Shown here: one piece after another, positions 11,678 to 24,200 of the stretch
How positions within the stretch are numbered: the stretch's first letter is position 1
How the letters are laid out: each line of letters begins with the position of its first letter
Origin: Gigantopelta aegis
Taxonomy: Eukaryota; Mollusca; Gastropoda; Neomphalida; Peltospiridae
Assembly (NCBI RefSeq): GCF_016097555.1
Contig: NW_024532765.1
Coordinates: 1-64,000 of the forward strand
Length of the DNA stretch: 64,000 nt
Direction of reading: 5' to 3'
Program-made: the position numbers and the translations under genes
The notes under the pieces: model-generated
The model's database searches: none
Told to the model about the DNA's origin: nothing
The model's input: only the letters and a program-made list of their open reading frames with translations

Positions 11678-12790
11678 CAGGGCATAAAATTTGGCACAAA
11701 CGATTCGTGCAAAAACTATAATCGCTCGTCAAAAAATGTAAACCGACGTGTTTTGGCTAATATAACTATTTTTGGAATAAAATAATAAGAGAACGGGCCT
11801 AGCATTGCAGGTGTGAGAAAAAACAATGTATCCGTTTGAACTCGACATCGCGGTTAACTACAAAGTCGGCACTGTCATTAGAAGTGTCAAGTGTCAACCC
11901 TTTTCGGTTTTTGTTTTTTCACATCATGATATCGGCTTTTGATTTACAAATGATGTCACAACTTATTAAGAGCTGTATTCATAACATCTGGCACTTTGGT
12001 ATGTTACGCTAAAACTGAGCTCATGAAAGAAGCATTGAACAGCAGTTTAAGATACATTGTTGATATATATATATATATATATATATATTTTAAAGGTATG
12101 TAATAAATACAGAACCTCACATACGTTTTTTTCGCTTCCTATTTATTGCACAAGTTTATTGTGCGCAAGAATATTTACCACAAGACCGCATAGCGGTCGA
12201 GTGGTATGTACTTGCTCACAATAAACGTATATTTATTTACTTTTTGACACCTGTGTGGTTACGTTGAAATATATGCATTAATTCTGAAACATATATTGTA
12301 ATGAAAACAAGTACAACCCTTGCTAAGTCAGTTTATTAAAATATGACATACACAGCGAAGAAAATAGTACGTTTAATAAGGGACTTTAAAATAACGAAGT
12401 GGAAATTAGAACATGATGAAACACTGAGTTGCAGCATCGATTGGATAGATAGAGGATTCGCAGAACTTCGGGTCATTCCGTTCAGATCTGGAAGCTTTTT
12501 CCAGGAAATCCCTGTTGAGTTCAGACTATTGTTTGGCACCAACAAGTAACAGAACCGATGGGGTAGTGTGCTGAAATGTAAATGGCAGCTTTCAAGTTAG
12601 TCCCAGGATACCAAATAATAATAAGAATTTGGAGAAAACCTACGAAAATCGCCCATCTTAGATTCTCATTTGATTGTCATTGCCGGTTAACCTTTTAATT
12701 TGTTTCTGAACCACTGGAGAAAATCATTCGTGCAAACACTAAAACCACACGAACGACATATCGTTTGTCTGAAAAAAAATTTATGCCCTG
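11678..12790. mobile_element. Candidate non-autonomous DNA transposon, CAGGGCATAAA ends
   Basis: The left edge CAGGGCATAAAATTT and the reverse complement of the right edge CAGGGCATAAATTTTT form short inverted ends. Both are followed within about 10 bp by a shared inner block CAAACGAT. The 1.1-kb interior has an (AT)n tract near 12066, a hairpin at 12155-12228, and a 68-codon frame at 12343-12549 that is open on both strands and has no recognised domain. CAG-ended repeats suggest a hAT-like element, but I could not find a clean 8-bp target duplication. Confidence 0.45.
12155..12228. repeat. Imperfect hairpin around CCGCATAGCGG
   Basis: The arms ATTGTGCGCAAG...ACCGC and GCGGTC...CTTGCTCACAAT pair around a short central loop. 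The hairpin is inside the CAGGGCATAAA-ended element. Confidence 0.6.
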
Positions 12791-12835
12791 TTTTACCAGT
12801 CGTGGTTAATTAGCTGAAACAAGAAATAGCCCAAT

Positions 12836-12916
12836 GGGCTCACCGACGGGAATCGATCCCATCCTGACTGTGCTTCAAGCAAGCACTTTACAACTAGGCT
12901 ACGTGCCACCCCATTA
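12836..12916 (-). repeat. tRNA-derived SINE head
   Basis: Read on the minus strand, there is an A-box-like TAGCCTAGTTG and a B-box-like GGGATCGATTCC, followed by GTGAGCCCATTGGGCTATTT. That continuation belongs to the SINE body and not to a tRNA acceptor stem, so this is a SINE fragment. Confidence 0.65.
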
Positions 12917-13479
12917 GCTAATAGTAATAGATGCACAATAAAAGATTATCAGCAAATAAGAGAGTTAACTTTGAATTTTGTTGTGAGTAGCTGTGAATGT
13001 GAGATCAGTTAATGTTTACTGCTAGTTGCTAAAATCATTAAAAGACTATACTGGTGTAAGGTCAGTTAACTGCTTGTTGCCAATGTTCGCAATACTGATT
13101 TTTATGCTACACAGTAAAGTGAATTACTACATGTACTTTGGGAACCAATCAAATTGTTTGCAAACATTAGTGAAATGTTTGCTGGTTGAACTTGGGGCAG
13201 ATGTGTCCAATCTATCAATGTGTCTGGTTATTCAGTCTATAAACAGCGGGGGCACTGGGCCCGACATGGAAATAGTTTTGGATACGGAGGGGGAGGGGAG
13301 AGAGGGGGGTGCCTACATTTATGCACAGTTTTAAAAATTAATGTTTATTTACTACAAACATAAAACAATTTGTAGTGTATTTCAGATTATGCACTGCTTC
13401 TTTAGTGAGAAACATTTTACTAAATGTACATAATTCAGAGCGTTCACACAGAGAAAAATTATCTTTGAATACTTATAGT

Positions 13480-13602
13480 CTGTCCCATCAATATTTTGTA
13501 ATTAATTTCAGTTTGGTTTGATATAAGAAGAAAAGTAAGTGCTTTGGAAATAACAAAAATACCCAACTATTTTTGTGTGCAATTTACATGTAGAAAACAA
13601 TC
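13480..13602 (+). repeat. Dispersed repeat copy, TTTTTGTGTGCAATTTACA family
   Basis: Contains GTCCCATCAATATTTTGTAA, TTTCAGTTTGGTTTGATATA and TTTTTGTGTGCAATTTACA. Relatives lie at 45890-46090 (inverted), 46610-46800 and 61765-61960. This copy stops where the SINE head at 13604 begins. Confidence 0.65.
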
Positions 13603-13603
13603 G

Positions 13604-13679
13604 GCCCATCAACGGGGATTGATCCCCGACCAACCGCACATCAGGTGTGCATTTTACCACTGAGTTACGTCCTGCACCT
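13604..13679 (-). repeat. tRNA-derived SINE head
   Basis: The minus strand reads GGACGTAACTCAGTGGTAA (A-box region), an anticodon-arm-like GCACACCTGATGTGC, then the B-box-like GGGGATCAATCCCC. The ends do not pair as an acceptor stem and run into SINE-type GATGGGCCGA. It is therefore a SINE head and not a tRNA gene. Confidence 0.7.
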
Positions 13680-13937
13680 AGATGAACAGAAACTTTGAGA
13701 TACCTTCTTTCTTAGAATCCCAATCTTCATTCACTTTATCCGGAATTTCTGTGCCGCTTTTCGTTTTTGAGCTTTGCCTTGCCTGTCAGAGCGATACAAT
13801 AGACTACTACTTGCTTCATCAAGTTTTCTTTTCTTCCGCTTCAAATTAAAAAAACACAAAAAAAAACAAATAAGTAATAATAGTAAGTATATAACTACAC
13901 AGGAATAAGTATACCATACACAATATAAAGCAAACAA

Positions 13938-14470
13938 TCCTATACATAAGCAGTTCGATAATTAAAGAGTTCAGGAGGATTTTAAATAGACCAAACATGG
14001 TGACGTTCCCCTATTTGTAGTAATTATTGGCTAAATTAAAACAAACTTGACAATTTACTTAAGTACATGTACATGTATACTCAAAATCTATGACCTAAAC
14101 TATGCAAATATGTCAGAATCATAGTAGTTAAAATGAAACAATGTAATTAATAACCTCATAAATACTAATCAATTATTAACAATAACAACATGTGTATTTT
14201 AATATGCCTATTTTGAAAAACATTTGTATTTTTAATCTTCAAGGTAAAATGGCATGACATAAATGAAATCCTATTTTTCTAACATACACAACTTTTTAAC
14301 ATTGATTAACTGTTAATTATACCAACAACCAAAACTTATTGTATTTTTGGACTAGTGGTACCAATGTTAATTTTTTTAAAAAGGGAAGAAAAAAAAAGAG
14401 GAAAAGAAAATGTTATCAAAATCGATTATTTATGCAACATTATTAAATTTCTACCAAGATTACTAATGTT
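13938..14470. other. AT-rich gene-free stretch
   Basis: AT-rich sequence with no repeat or gene that I can name. Confidence 0.5.
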
Positions 14471-14474
14471 CAAA

Positions 14475-14757
14475 GTGTGCGTTGTTAAAGCACATTGATT
14501 AATTAATCGTCAGATATTGGATGTCAAACATTTGGTAATTCAGACACATAGTCATCAGAGGAAACCCACAACATTTTCCTAATGCAACAAGGAATCTTTT
14601 ACATGCACTTTCCCAGACAGGAAAGCACATACCATGGCCTTTGACCAGTTGAACCCAATCAGTTGAATGAATCCACCGAGGTGGTTCGATCCTGTATTCA
14701 AGCACCTCAAGTGAGCACTCAACCGATTGAGCTAAATCCTGCCCTAACTAATGTTCC
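14475..14757 (-). repeat. Near full-length tRNA-derived SINE
   Basis: On the minus strand it starts GGGCAGGATTTAGCTCAATC (A box), has GGATCGAACC (B box), GGCCATGGTATGTGCTTTCC, GTGGGTTTCCTCTGATGACT and the tail TGTTTGACATCCAATATCTG ending near a diverged GTTAA. It is a more complete relative of the 11071 SINE, with the promoter head present. Confidence 0.82.
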
Positions 14758-15300
14758 AATACCGCATGAAGCAAAATGAAAACTTATATTATACAAATGT
14801 AAGCAACTTCTTAGCAACTTCTTAACCCATGATAAACAAAACACTGAATAAAAATTCTACCAAAATGAGTCACCAAAAAGACATAAATACCTTTAGGGAC
14901 ATGATATACAGAATTATTAATGGTTAGCTACACACATTTTAATAGGTGTCATAATTACTACATGAACCATTCTTTTGTTCTTGAATTTGCATCCGAAGTC
15001 CGAAGTAGACAGCATCCAGTGTAGGCAGAGTTTTGTTCCTAATAAACTAATGGTAGCTGGACAGAACTTTAAAACTATGCTGGTTTACACAGAATGACGA
15101 TTTAGACAGAGTCCACTGTATATTGTTTTGTTATTAAAATTAAATATTAGGTATTTTTTGTCCTGTTTGTATACTAAATATTATCTTTCTATCGTTTATA
15201 AGTGTATGGCATCTAGTGACGTATAAAATAAAACATTCCAAATTTTGCCACTAATGAAAAAATGTAGTGCATTTAATTCCTTGCTAACACTATGTCAAAA
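14758..15300. other. Gene-free stretch
   Basis: AT-rich unique-looking sequence. No gene, repeat or regulatory element is recognised. Confidence 0.5.
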
Positions 15301-15350
15301 TTACCAAATGTTTGACATCCAATAGCCGATGATTAATAAATCAATGTGTT
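15301..15350 (+). repeat. SINE tail fragment
   Basis: CAAATGTTTGACATCCAATA, then GCCGATGATTAATAAATCAA and TGTG: the 3' portion only of the SINE family at 11071. Confidence 0.75.
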
Positions 15351-15853
15351 TCTATAAGTGTGATTTGTTTAGTACATAATCTGGGTGTTAATGGGGAATT
15401 GTTATCATTTATTATTGCAGACCAGCGGATTTGTACTGTTGGCAGTTCTACATTCATAGAAAGTATATTATAATATACACAACATTTATAAATTTTTGTA
15501 TATATGTTGGACACAAAGTATTATTATATTTATCTGTCATTGTAATTGTTGGACGATGGCTTTTCAATTGTTTTTTTTATTTTATCAAAGGGATAATTTT
15601 AGGTTTTTAATTTAGTGTTTATGTTGCAAAAGTTACTGGTTTACTGTAGGTATGCCTATAATGGCCATAGTTGAGCATTTTGTCAATGGTAAAAACCTTT
15701 TAAAATTCTTGTTTAACTGTTACATAATTCTGAAAAGATCAAATGTGACTATTCAAAACCTCTACCAAAGTGCCAAAAATAAAATGTTACAATTCAGTAT
15801 CTATTTGTTAAAATGTAGTGGGTTATATGTATTTAAGGTATATAAAAGTATAA

Positions 15854-18158
15854 GGGCAATTCCACGAGTCAAGGGACATGAGAGGAAAAATTAAATTTCA
15901 TTATTTCATTATACAAAGGGTCAAAATTAATTCACAAGATGCCCAATTTGCAGAAAAACTAAAAATTCTTGTTCACACACACGTCTTTCCTAACGCTTCT
16001 GACATCAACACATATTACATAATTTCAAACAGGAACATATTAAGCCAATCAAATCCCTTCCATCAAACTGGCTTCTATACTTTGTGTTACTCAATTTATA
16101 ATGTCAGTAGCATCACTTTAAAGAATACAGGCATTTAAAATATTTTATGAAAACAGGTTGCCCAAAATTATGATTTGAAACAATCTGCAACGTCTGTCAC
16201 ACAAAAAAAAAAATGGTTTATGTGAGAATAAAAATCTGAAGGTGTATAATCATGTCCTTTGTAATTCTCTTAGCATTAGTCAAGGTAAAGATAATAAATA
16301 TGTCAATCAGTCCTGAATTTATGTGATTTAAATTTGAGAGAAGAATGGAAACTGTATCATCCGTCACATGTAACGTCTGTCACATTCTGATAAGTCGGGG
16401 GAAAAAATCTTCATTTAGCATCTTTACAACAAAAGGTGGTTTCACTGTTTTACCCACAATTATTTAGTACTATAAGGGACTATCCTGAGGTTTCTTCCCT
16501 AGAAAGACTTTTGTTTGTTCCCCCAGTAAAATAAACATATATCCTGCTTCTTCTGGGTTTTTAAAAAACTTTATCTTACTGTATCATGTTTTGCTTTTAA
16601 AGCTTTACATGGATAAATACATTTGGTATGACCTTTTGCTGAAATATTTCATATCTCGTAGGGTCTTTGCCAAAAATAACAAATCTGTATGTACCGTACT
16701 AAATAATTTGAGACAAAATATTATATAGCGATACATGTACTACAAAACATTACAATATCCAGAAATACATTGGTTATAGAGATATTTATATTCTAAGTAA
16801 GAACATGCAAATAAATTGCAATTTTAGTAATGTGAAAATGCCGAACATTTCTTAAAATGGCTACAAGCTGAGGATGGTCCCTAGGTGTCACCCTTGTTCA
16901 TACTCTTTTCTATGATCAAGACAATTCAATTTCAATTTCATCAGCCAACATACTAAAATATAAAGGTATGTACTCAAGAAAAAGGTAGTGCATCTTAAAT
17001 TAACCACAGATATTGTTGTGCCAATCTAAGGTGTGACTGGTGGGTTATTGAGCACGTGTATAAAGATGAACACTTTTCTGATTTAAGATGGAACTCACGA
17101 AGGTAAGTACTATCTGGAACTGGCCATTCAAAGAGGACAAACTTGTCTATGTTAGAGAGAAGATGATGAGAAAGCTTCCACCACCCATCATGATGAACAA
17201 CATGGATGACTGTGGTGGGTTGTGGGGAGTTGCTGGGAGGGGGGTGTTGGCAGGCGAGATCCTCCAATTTTTATTAACCAGTTTTTAATACACCTATTAA
17301 TTTTTAATTAATCCATATGGTATGACACCAGCAACTACTGCAAGATGATGAATGAAATATTTTCATACAATGGTAATCTAAAAATACATCCGGATATGAC
17401 ATTGGTAGTCTTGTAACTTATCATTATCGACATAGGTTCTTTTTTTATCTGCAGACCTTTCAAAACCATTTTAGGGGATAGTGTTTGTCTTTAACATGAC
17501 AGTGTTTTCATGAGCTTTACATTTAAAATAAATGAAGGCTGTTGCATCACAGAAATATTTAAGAGACTGGATATACTGATAAATCCTCAGTGGCTTTGTA
17601 TTAAATTGAAAGTCTGTAATAGTTTAATTAAAATTAATCAAAATCCACATCATGATATTCACAATGCATTAAAATGCTTTTACAATCACAACAGTGGACA
17701 ATGTACTGCTTTTTATAGACTTATAAACTTCATGTTATGTCAGTGGACAAAATGTAACACCCATCACGTAATGTCCATCACACACATTTATGTTATAACT
17801 TTCTTTACACTTTTAGTTTAGAGCCGAGTTCTAATTGGTAGTCATCTATAGCCATGTTTCCTTTACTTCAATGGCAATCACTGATTTGTACAATTTAAGG
17901 GTTTCACACAATTTGAAAATGAAGTTAGTTGCTTTTTACCCATGTCATTTTGAAGTAACATCTGTCACGCAAATATTTCTGATTACCCACCAAGCCATAA
18001 ATATTTCTAAGTACTTTTCTCTGTGACACCAAATAGGTATGAACATTGGTAAGTATCATACACACGATTCATTTACTTGGGGTACCAGTGTAACAATCAG
18101 GTCAGTTGAAATGACCTCCAACCTCTCTGAATGCAACGTCGGTCACGTGGAATTGCCC
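15854..18158. mobile_element. Unclassified DNA transposon with GGGCAATTCCACG ends
   Basis: A 2,305-bp element has 13-bp perfect inverted ends (GGGCAATTCCACG at 15854 and its reverse complement ending at 18158), flanked by ATAA on both sides (15850-15853 and 18159-18162). At least six same-orientation copies of an (A)ACGTCNGTCAC-like motif occur: near 16187, 16358, 16372, 17766, 17955 and 18133. Clustered short repeats of this kind often serve as transposase-binding sites. No transposase domain was recognised in the short open frames, so it is probably non-autonomous. It lies just downstream (3' side) of the RNF213-like exon, most likely in the last intron or 3' flank. Confidence 0.68.
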
Positions 18159-18251
18159 ATAAGATGTATTCATATATATACGTTTAGACTTTATTACATT
18201 ATAACTAACAATACCTCCTGATCCAGACCCACGTAACAAATAATTTAACAT

Positions 18252-18263
18252 ACTAACCTCCAG
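18252..18263 (-). other. Likely splice donor of the giant exon
   Basis: The minus strand reads CTGGAG|GTTAGT. Beyond it the frame runs into sequence made from the transposon end at 18158, which argues that the exon stops here. A second possible donor, GGAG|GTATTG, lies near 18217. A possible last exon with acceptor TATATTTTAG near 16960 was seen, but its frame depends on which donor is used. Confidence 0.55.
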
Positions 18264-21200
18264 TGCAATCACAAAGAATTTGATGGTATGCATGGTATGC
18301 TCTATAGCAAGTAGTGGAGTCAGTAGTCCAGAGTCTGTTACTGTTGTGTCGGTACCATCAGAAACCTTTTGCACAATACCTGTTGGCCATAGGGTTGCAT
18401 CCATAAGGCATGGTGAGAGACTTTCATTGGCATCTAAGCTAGAAGTGGATAAATATCTGAAAGAAAATCTTTTCAGAGCACAAATAAATGTCTCCAGGAG
18501 TGTGATGGATGCATTATTTACTACAGCTTTGAGGTTCTCAATACAGTCTTCTGGAATTGGTTTGTTATATTTCTCCTCGAGTGATTCAATAACAATGTCT
18601 GCCATCAAAATTTCAACAAATTCATAAAGTGCAATAACATGACAGAGATGCACTTTGGAACAGAAATTAGTTACAGCTGGAATCTGAACTGCAATCATAG
18701 ACTGCCACTGCTGAAGTAGGTCTGTCAAGTTCTGTTCAACATCCTGCCTTGACAATGGATTTCTTGTCAATAAACTGAATGCCATTTCCAAATAATTCAA
18801 AAGCCCCTGTAAATTACCTGGATCTTTTCTCTTCAGTTCCATTACAGAGTTTTCTAACTCTTTGTCAAGTGGTTTCTGTTCAACAATGTTGCGTATTTCA
18901 TCAAATAAAGTGTTTGACATCCGAAGCATTTCTCCTGAAAAAATTATTCTTGGAAAATTTGACCCAATTTTTAAGTATGACTTATTTATCAAGCATGTGT
19001 GTGCAACTTGCATCTCAATTTGATAGAAATCATAATCTCTCTGAAGACCACAACCAGGGTTTGTGTTGCACTGAGAAAACTTTAACAAATTTTCATCAAG
19101 AGAATTAGAGATAATTTCTCTTTCCGTTACATCTTCAAGATTCATGCTTGGCACAACTACAGTGCCAAGGCTTTTCTTCAGAAAACTTGTAGAATGGCAG
19201 TTCATATACAAGCTGATTATGACTGCATCATCAAGGAACTCATTGTGCATGTTCTGCAGAGCTGTCAAGACCTGGAACAGTGGTGACGTATCATCCATCA
19301 CAAGTGATTCAGATAAATTGCTTTGTTTGTTTATTCCTTCCATTTTGACAATGTTAGAATTGTACCTTTGTAGAACTGAAAGATGAGTCTTCAAACTATT
19401 CCAAGACTTTATGAAGGCATCATATGCCTTTTCCAATGCCTTTTTAGAATCTTCATCATCATTTACCTCTGATTTACAAATAAAAGCTTGCAAGGTCTTT
19501 TCACGACTTTTATTCCTTTTTATGCCGTGGCTCATGTACCGCACTGTGCAAAGGTGCCATTGAACAAGTGGAAGTAACTCCAACAACATTTGAAGTTGTT
19601 GTGACTTTTCAAAGACTAATCCAAGAAATGGAAATGATGACTTAATTGTGCTATTTAGAAATTCGATTTGCATGTTGTCAATGCTAGGTGTGTTGGTAAT
19701 TCTAAACAGCTTTGCAAGACTTTTGGACATTTCACCATCAACACAAATGTCCTCCAATGTTTTCTCAAATTTTATAGCAGAATTGTCACCGACATCCTCA
19801 GAACGGGCAATCAATACTTGTTGGATCACTGTAAACCTGTTTTTGACCAGCTGACTGATATTCTGATCAAACTTATTTTCAAATTCTTCTCGTTCTTTTT
19901 CAGTAAGAAACTTTGATGTGTTTTCCAAGAGTAAATCTTGCTGATCATCAACGACAATGTGTAAGAACTTGCTCAGCTGTGCATCACCAAAGAGAGTCAA
20001 TCTTTTTAGAGCTTTCCAGTGCAATTTTAAATGTTCACAAAGATAACTGACCACATCAGCATCATCAGGTAATTTTAGCAATTTAGTCAAGTCAGCTGTA
20101 GTAGTATTGTTCAATGCAAGTGACCCAGCAAAGCATCCATGAAGCACAAAATTCAAAATTCGAAAAGCAATTGGTGAAAGACTTCTAACAGAAATCAAAT
20201 GATTCTTTGACAAGTCATGCTGAAAACAGGAATAGCCCTGGGTTCCTTGAAAGGTATTTTGGATACTTATAGATTTGGACTGCCTATGTCCATCTGAAAA
20301 CATATTCTTGCACACTGAACAAGTGTTGTCCATTTCATCACTGACATATGTTGCAGTTACAAATGTGCAGGAGCAGTCAAAAAATGTAGCCACATGGTGT
20401 TTATCTGAGACAAATGCAGCTAATGTTTCTACATCAATTTGATCTGGACATGGACATAAATACATTGAATTTAATTCAACTGGTTTCTGAAGACATTTGC
20501 TGAATACTGAACCTGTCTTTTGATCTGGATCATGTGCAGTAATGACACTGAACAGATGAACCAAGACTGACACCATGTTGAAAGTCTGACTGTCTGTTGT
20601 TGAGCTAATTTGTAAAAGTGGAAATGCAAAATCCTTTCTGACAACCAAACATTCCAGAAGACCAAGTTGATTTGGTGCAACAGAACTATTTTTACAACAG
20701 TTTACAAATGACTGCGAGAGGGTTCTTTCTGTGTCTGTAAGAGGTCGGACAGCTTGCACAAGATACAGCTGCTGAATTGCAAATGAATATATTCTCATCA
20801 TGACCTGAGGGCTCTCATTGGCACTTTTCAATATGGAGTCCATCATTTCCGTATTACTTTTAAGAGAGTCAAATGCTGCCTTCTCTTTTTCATCATGTTT
20901 CCAACATGGATTGTGTTCAAAAAGCTGCATTCTCTCCTCTAAATCAATTTCTTTTTCATAAATAACTTCTACCTTTTGGTTTACCGTTTGTTTAACTGCA
21001 TCAAATCCTTTCAGCCCATCTCCTTTCACAAGAGCTCTCAAGAGCATCCTCTGCATAGCTTCGACTTTTTCATTTCTGTCACAATATATATCATCATTTT
21101 CACAGGATCGAAATATACTGATGATTTGCTGCAACTCATAAGGGTAATGATCTAAATTTATATGTTTGCTTGTCAGAACACTTGAAAAACTTGTGATGAC

Positions 21201-24200
21201 AGACTTTAGGAAAGCAATAGCAACAAGTCTTTTAAAATTCAGTTTTTCTTCATTTAAGAAAGTATTTTGACATCTCAGCATTTCTTTAATGATAGCATTG
21301 TTACTTGCCTCATCTCCCTGAAAGAGGCCTGCTGGTTTGATGAAATAATGGAACAAAATATCCATGACAAGCGTTGCCAAATTTGAAGCTCCATCATGGG
21401 TATCACCAAGTTCCATTAAATAACTGTCCAGAATTTTGACAAACTCATTGTCATCAATGTGGTCATCATTCAAAATATCTAATCCATTGCTAATTTCCAT
21501 GAAGAGAGCTTGATGTAAAGTCGGACCAAAAAAACTAAATGTTTCATCAATCATGTTCTTCTTCAACTGTTCAAATGTCCAAATTAAAATCTGCGAGTCA
21601 GGATCAGCTGAAAGGCAAGAGCTCAGGTAGCATGTCAGAAAATGTTGAAGAACTTTCTCTGAATTCGCATATTTTTCTCTCAGACCATTGAGCACAGAAA
21701 AAAGGTAACACAGAAAGTCATCCGACTCCAGTCCGTTGAACAAGATATTTTCACCAAGTTCCAACAGAAAGTCATTTGGCAAACCATAAGGAATAACAAT
21801 CAAGGCAGCAAAGTCACTACAAACTCTGAGATATTGAAGGATTTCTGGCTCCAAAGACACTTCACTTGAAAGAGATAAAACCAAGCTGACACCCTGCTGC
21901 CATTCCTCAACACAGAAAGTGGGAGCCATATTTTTTGATGGTATCAACAGTTTACAACAGTAAGTCACCAATATATCCTTAGATGTTTTTTCTTTGTTAG
22001 CAGAATCTTCCACATCAGCGTTATTTTCAGCAGAATGAAAATTATCACCTAAATATTCTGCATTCATTTCAGTAGAATCAGAATTATGTAGATCTGTGTT
22101 CTTTACCAATGAATCACAACCGTCACTTTTCACAGCGGGATCAAAACCATGATCATTGGTGTCCTTCACAGCAGAATCATCATTACCTACAACAGCATTC
22201 TCCACATCCAGGTCCTTCACAGCAGCATCAGATTTATCATCTACATCAGTATTTTTCACAGCAGAAACGGATTCATTTACACTGGTGTCATTCAAAGCAG
22301 AATCATCATCTACATTTAATTTAGTGCTTTTCACAGCAGAATCAGAATCATCTACCTCCAATTCCACTGCAGCAGAATTAGAATCATCTACAGTTGATAC
22401 CTTTGTAGCAGAATCAGAATGATCTACACTGGTGTTCTTCAAAGCAGATTCAAAGTTATCTGCATAACTGTTTTTCACAACACAATCAGAGTAATCCTTA
22501 GATTTTTCAACACAATTCTGAGAGGCATCTGAAAAACAGGCTTCCATGATAGTTTGAAAGGAAATGTCTGTGACTCGAAGGCAGGCATCCACCAAATCCA
22601 CTGAAGACATAATGTACGACTCATGCAGCCAATACATTACATGCATTTCTGTAACTGCTTCAAGAAATGAAATATTCTCAAAGGATAGTAATGGTTTCAT
22701 TGTCATCGTAATCATTTTGTGTTTGTGCTCCTCAGACATGTGTGTTTTTCGCAAAGCACTGATGTAGCTGCAAAACGCTGTGAAGTAATCTGCTTGTGAA
22801 CCTTCATACTCATGCAGAAAAAGTTCTGCAGCAGTTACTTGGATGATTCCTGTGAATCGTCTGCACAATTCAATTTTAACTTTTTCATTCAGGTTATCAC
22901 CATTGCTATCATCAAAATCGTCATCATCTACTTCAATTTCCACTTTGTAACACCTTAATTTCTCCATGAACAAATTTCTCAGATTTATAATCTTCTCCAA
23001 AAAGTGATAAACAAAGGGATACTGAAAAGACGTTACCAATGAAGGACAAGCATAGCACTGAGGTCCAACAGGAACTGGAATATCAACTATGTTGATGATA
23101 TTTCTGTCAAATGCAAACTCTTTCCATACACTGAGAACTGTCTTGTTATTATCTGCAAAGAGTAGCACATCCCATGCATTCTTTAGCTCAATCTGGTAAA
23201 CAAGAGCTGCTAGTGAGGGTTTTATGCATTGGTCAATTTCTTGTTCTAGGGCACCATGGAGAGTTGAGGCACTGAAAAGTTTCAAAGTAGTACATGCAAC
23301 ATCCAACTGCCAATTCAGTCTAACCAAAGCCACTTGTTGTCTTTCGTAGACAAACTTCACCAGTAATTCTTCAAAAAGATACACTATTTCTTCATTTGAT
23401 GATATTCCACTAATGATATCCTTCAAACTTGCCATTGTGCGATGGCCCTTTGAATATCCAATGCAAGTGAATGCCCAAAAGAGATTTTGAGATATAAATG
23501 ATGTTAGTGGCCTCTGTCCTTCAATGAGAACTTGCATTGTTTTGTCTAGCAGATCATTTAGTGGTCTTGTGGAATACTCCATCTTGTCAATAAAAGAAAG
23601 AGTCCAACCACTTAGGAAATTGATACAACCTAAACCGACATCTTCATGTTCTCTTTCCAGATGTATGATAATGATGACATTTTTCATGCACTGTGGCTTT
23701 GAGTTCAATAATTCAGATCTGTGTTTCTCAACAGTGGATTTCATAAGTAGAAAATTCATCATGTCCATATGTGGGGAACACTGAATAATTAACCACTCAT
23801 CATCAGTATCCAACCAAAAATGACCAATTCTGCTTGAAAGCTGTTTTTCCGATTTAAATGCACTAAGTTTTTCAACCTGATACTGAGATGAAACCGATTT
23901 TATACAATTCCCTATGTCAGTGTGAATATTACTGTGGGTAAAAACAATCAATTTATGCCTTTCATCTGGCTGTTGCTGAAGTAAGTTATGCACAAAACAG
24001 CTAATACCACCATGTATAGGTAATTGAAAATAATGTTCCTTTAGTTCATCACAGGCAAAATCGTCTTCTTTTGATAAAACTGATTTTTCCAATCTAATTA
24101 TGCCTTCAGGTGAACATACTTGCAACATGGTTCCCTTACATTTAGTCAGTGCATTAGAATGAAACATCTGATCATGTTCAACTGACAAATCATCATGACC

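Noticed and set aside
12836-13679. Two possible tRNA genes on the minus strand
   Set aside because: A-box and B-box matches are present, but acceptor stems do not pair and the sequences continue as SINE bodies.
17094-17105. Tiny plus-strand exon between an acceptor-like TTTAAG and a donor GTAAGT
   Set aside because: The 15-bp interval is within a transposon and has no partner exons.
16995-17288. 66- and 90-codon frames on opposite strands as an RNF213 last exon
   Set aside because: They lie inside the GGGCAATTCCACG-ended transposon, and neither resembles the RNF213 C-terminus.
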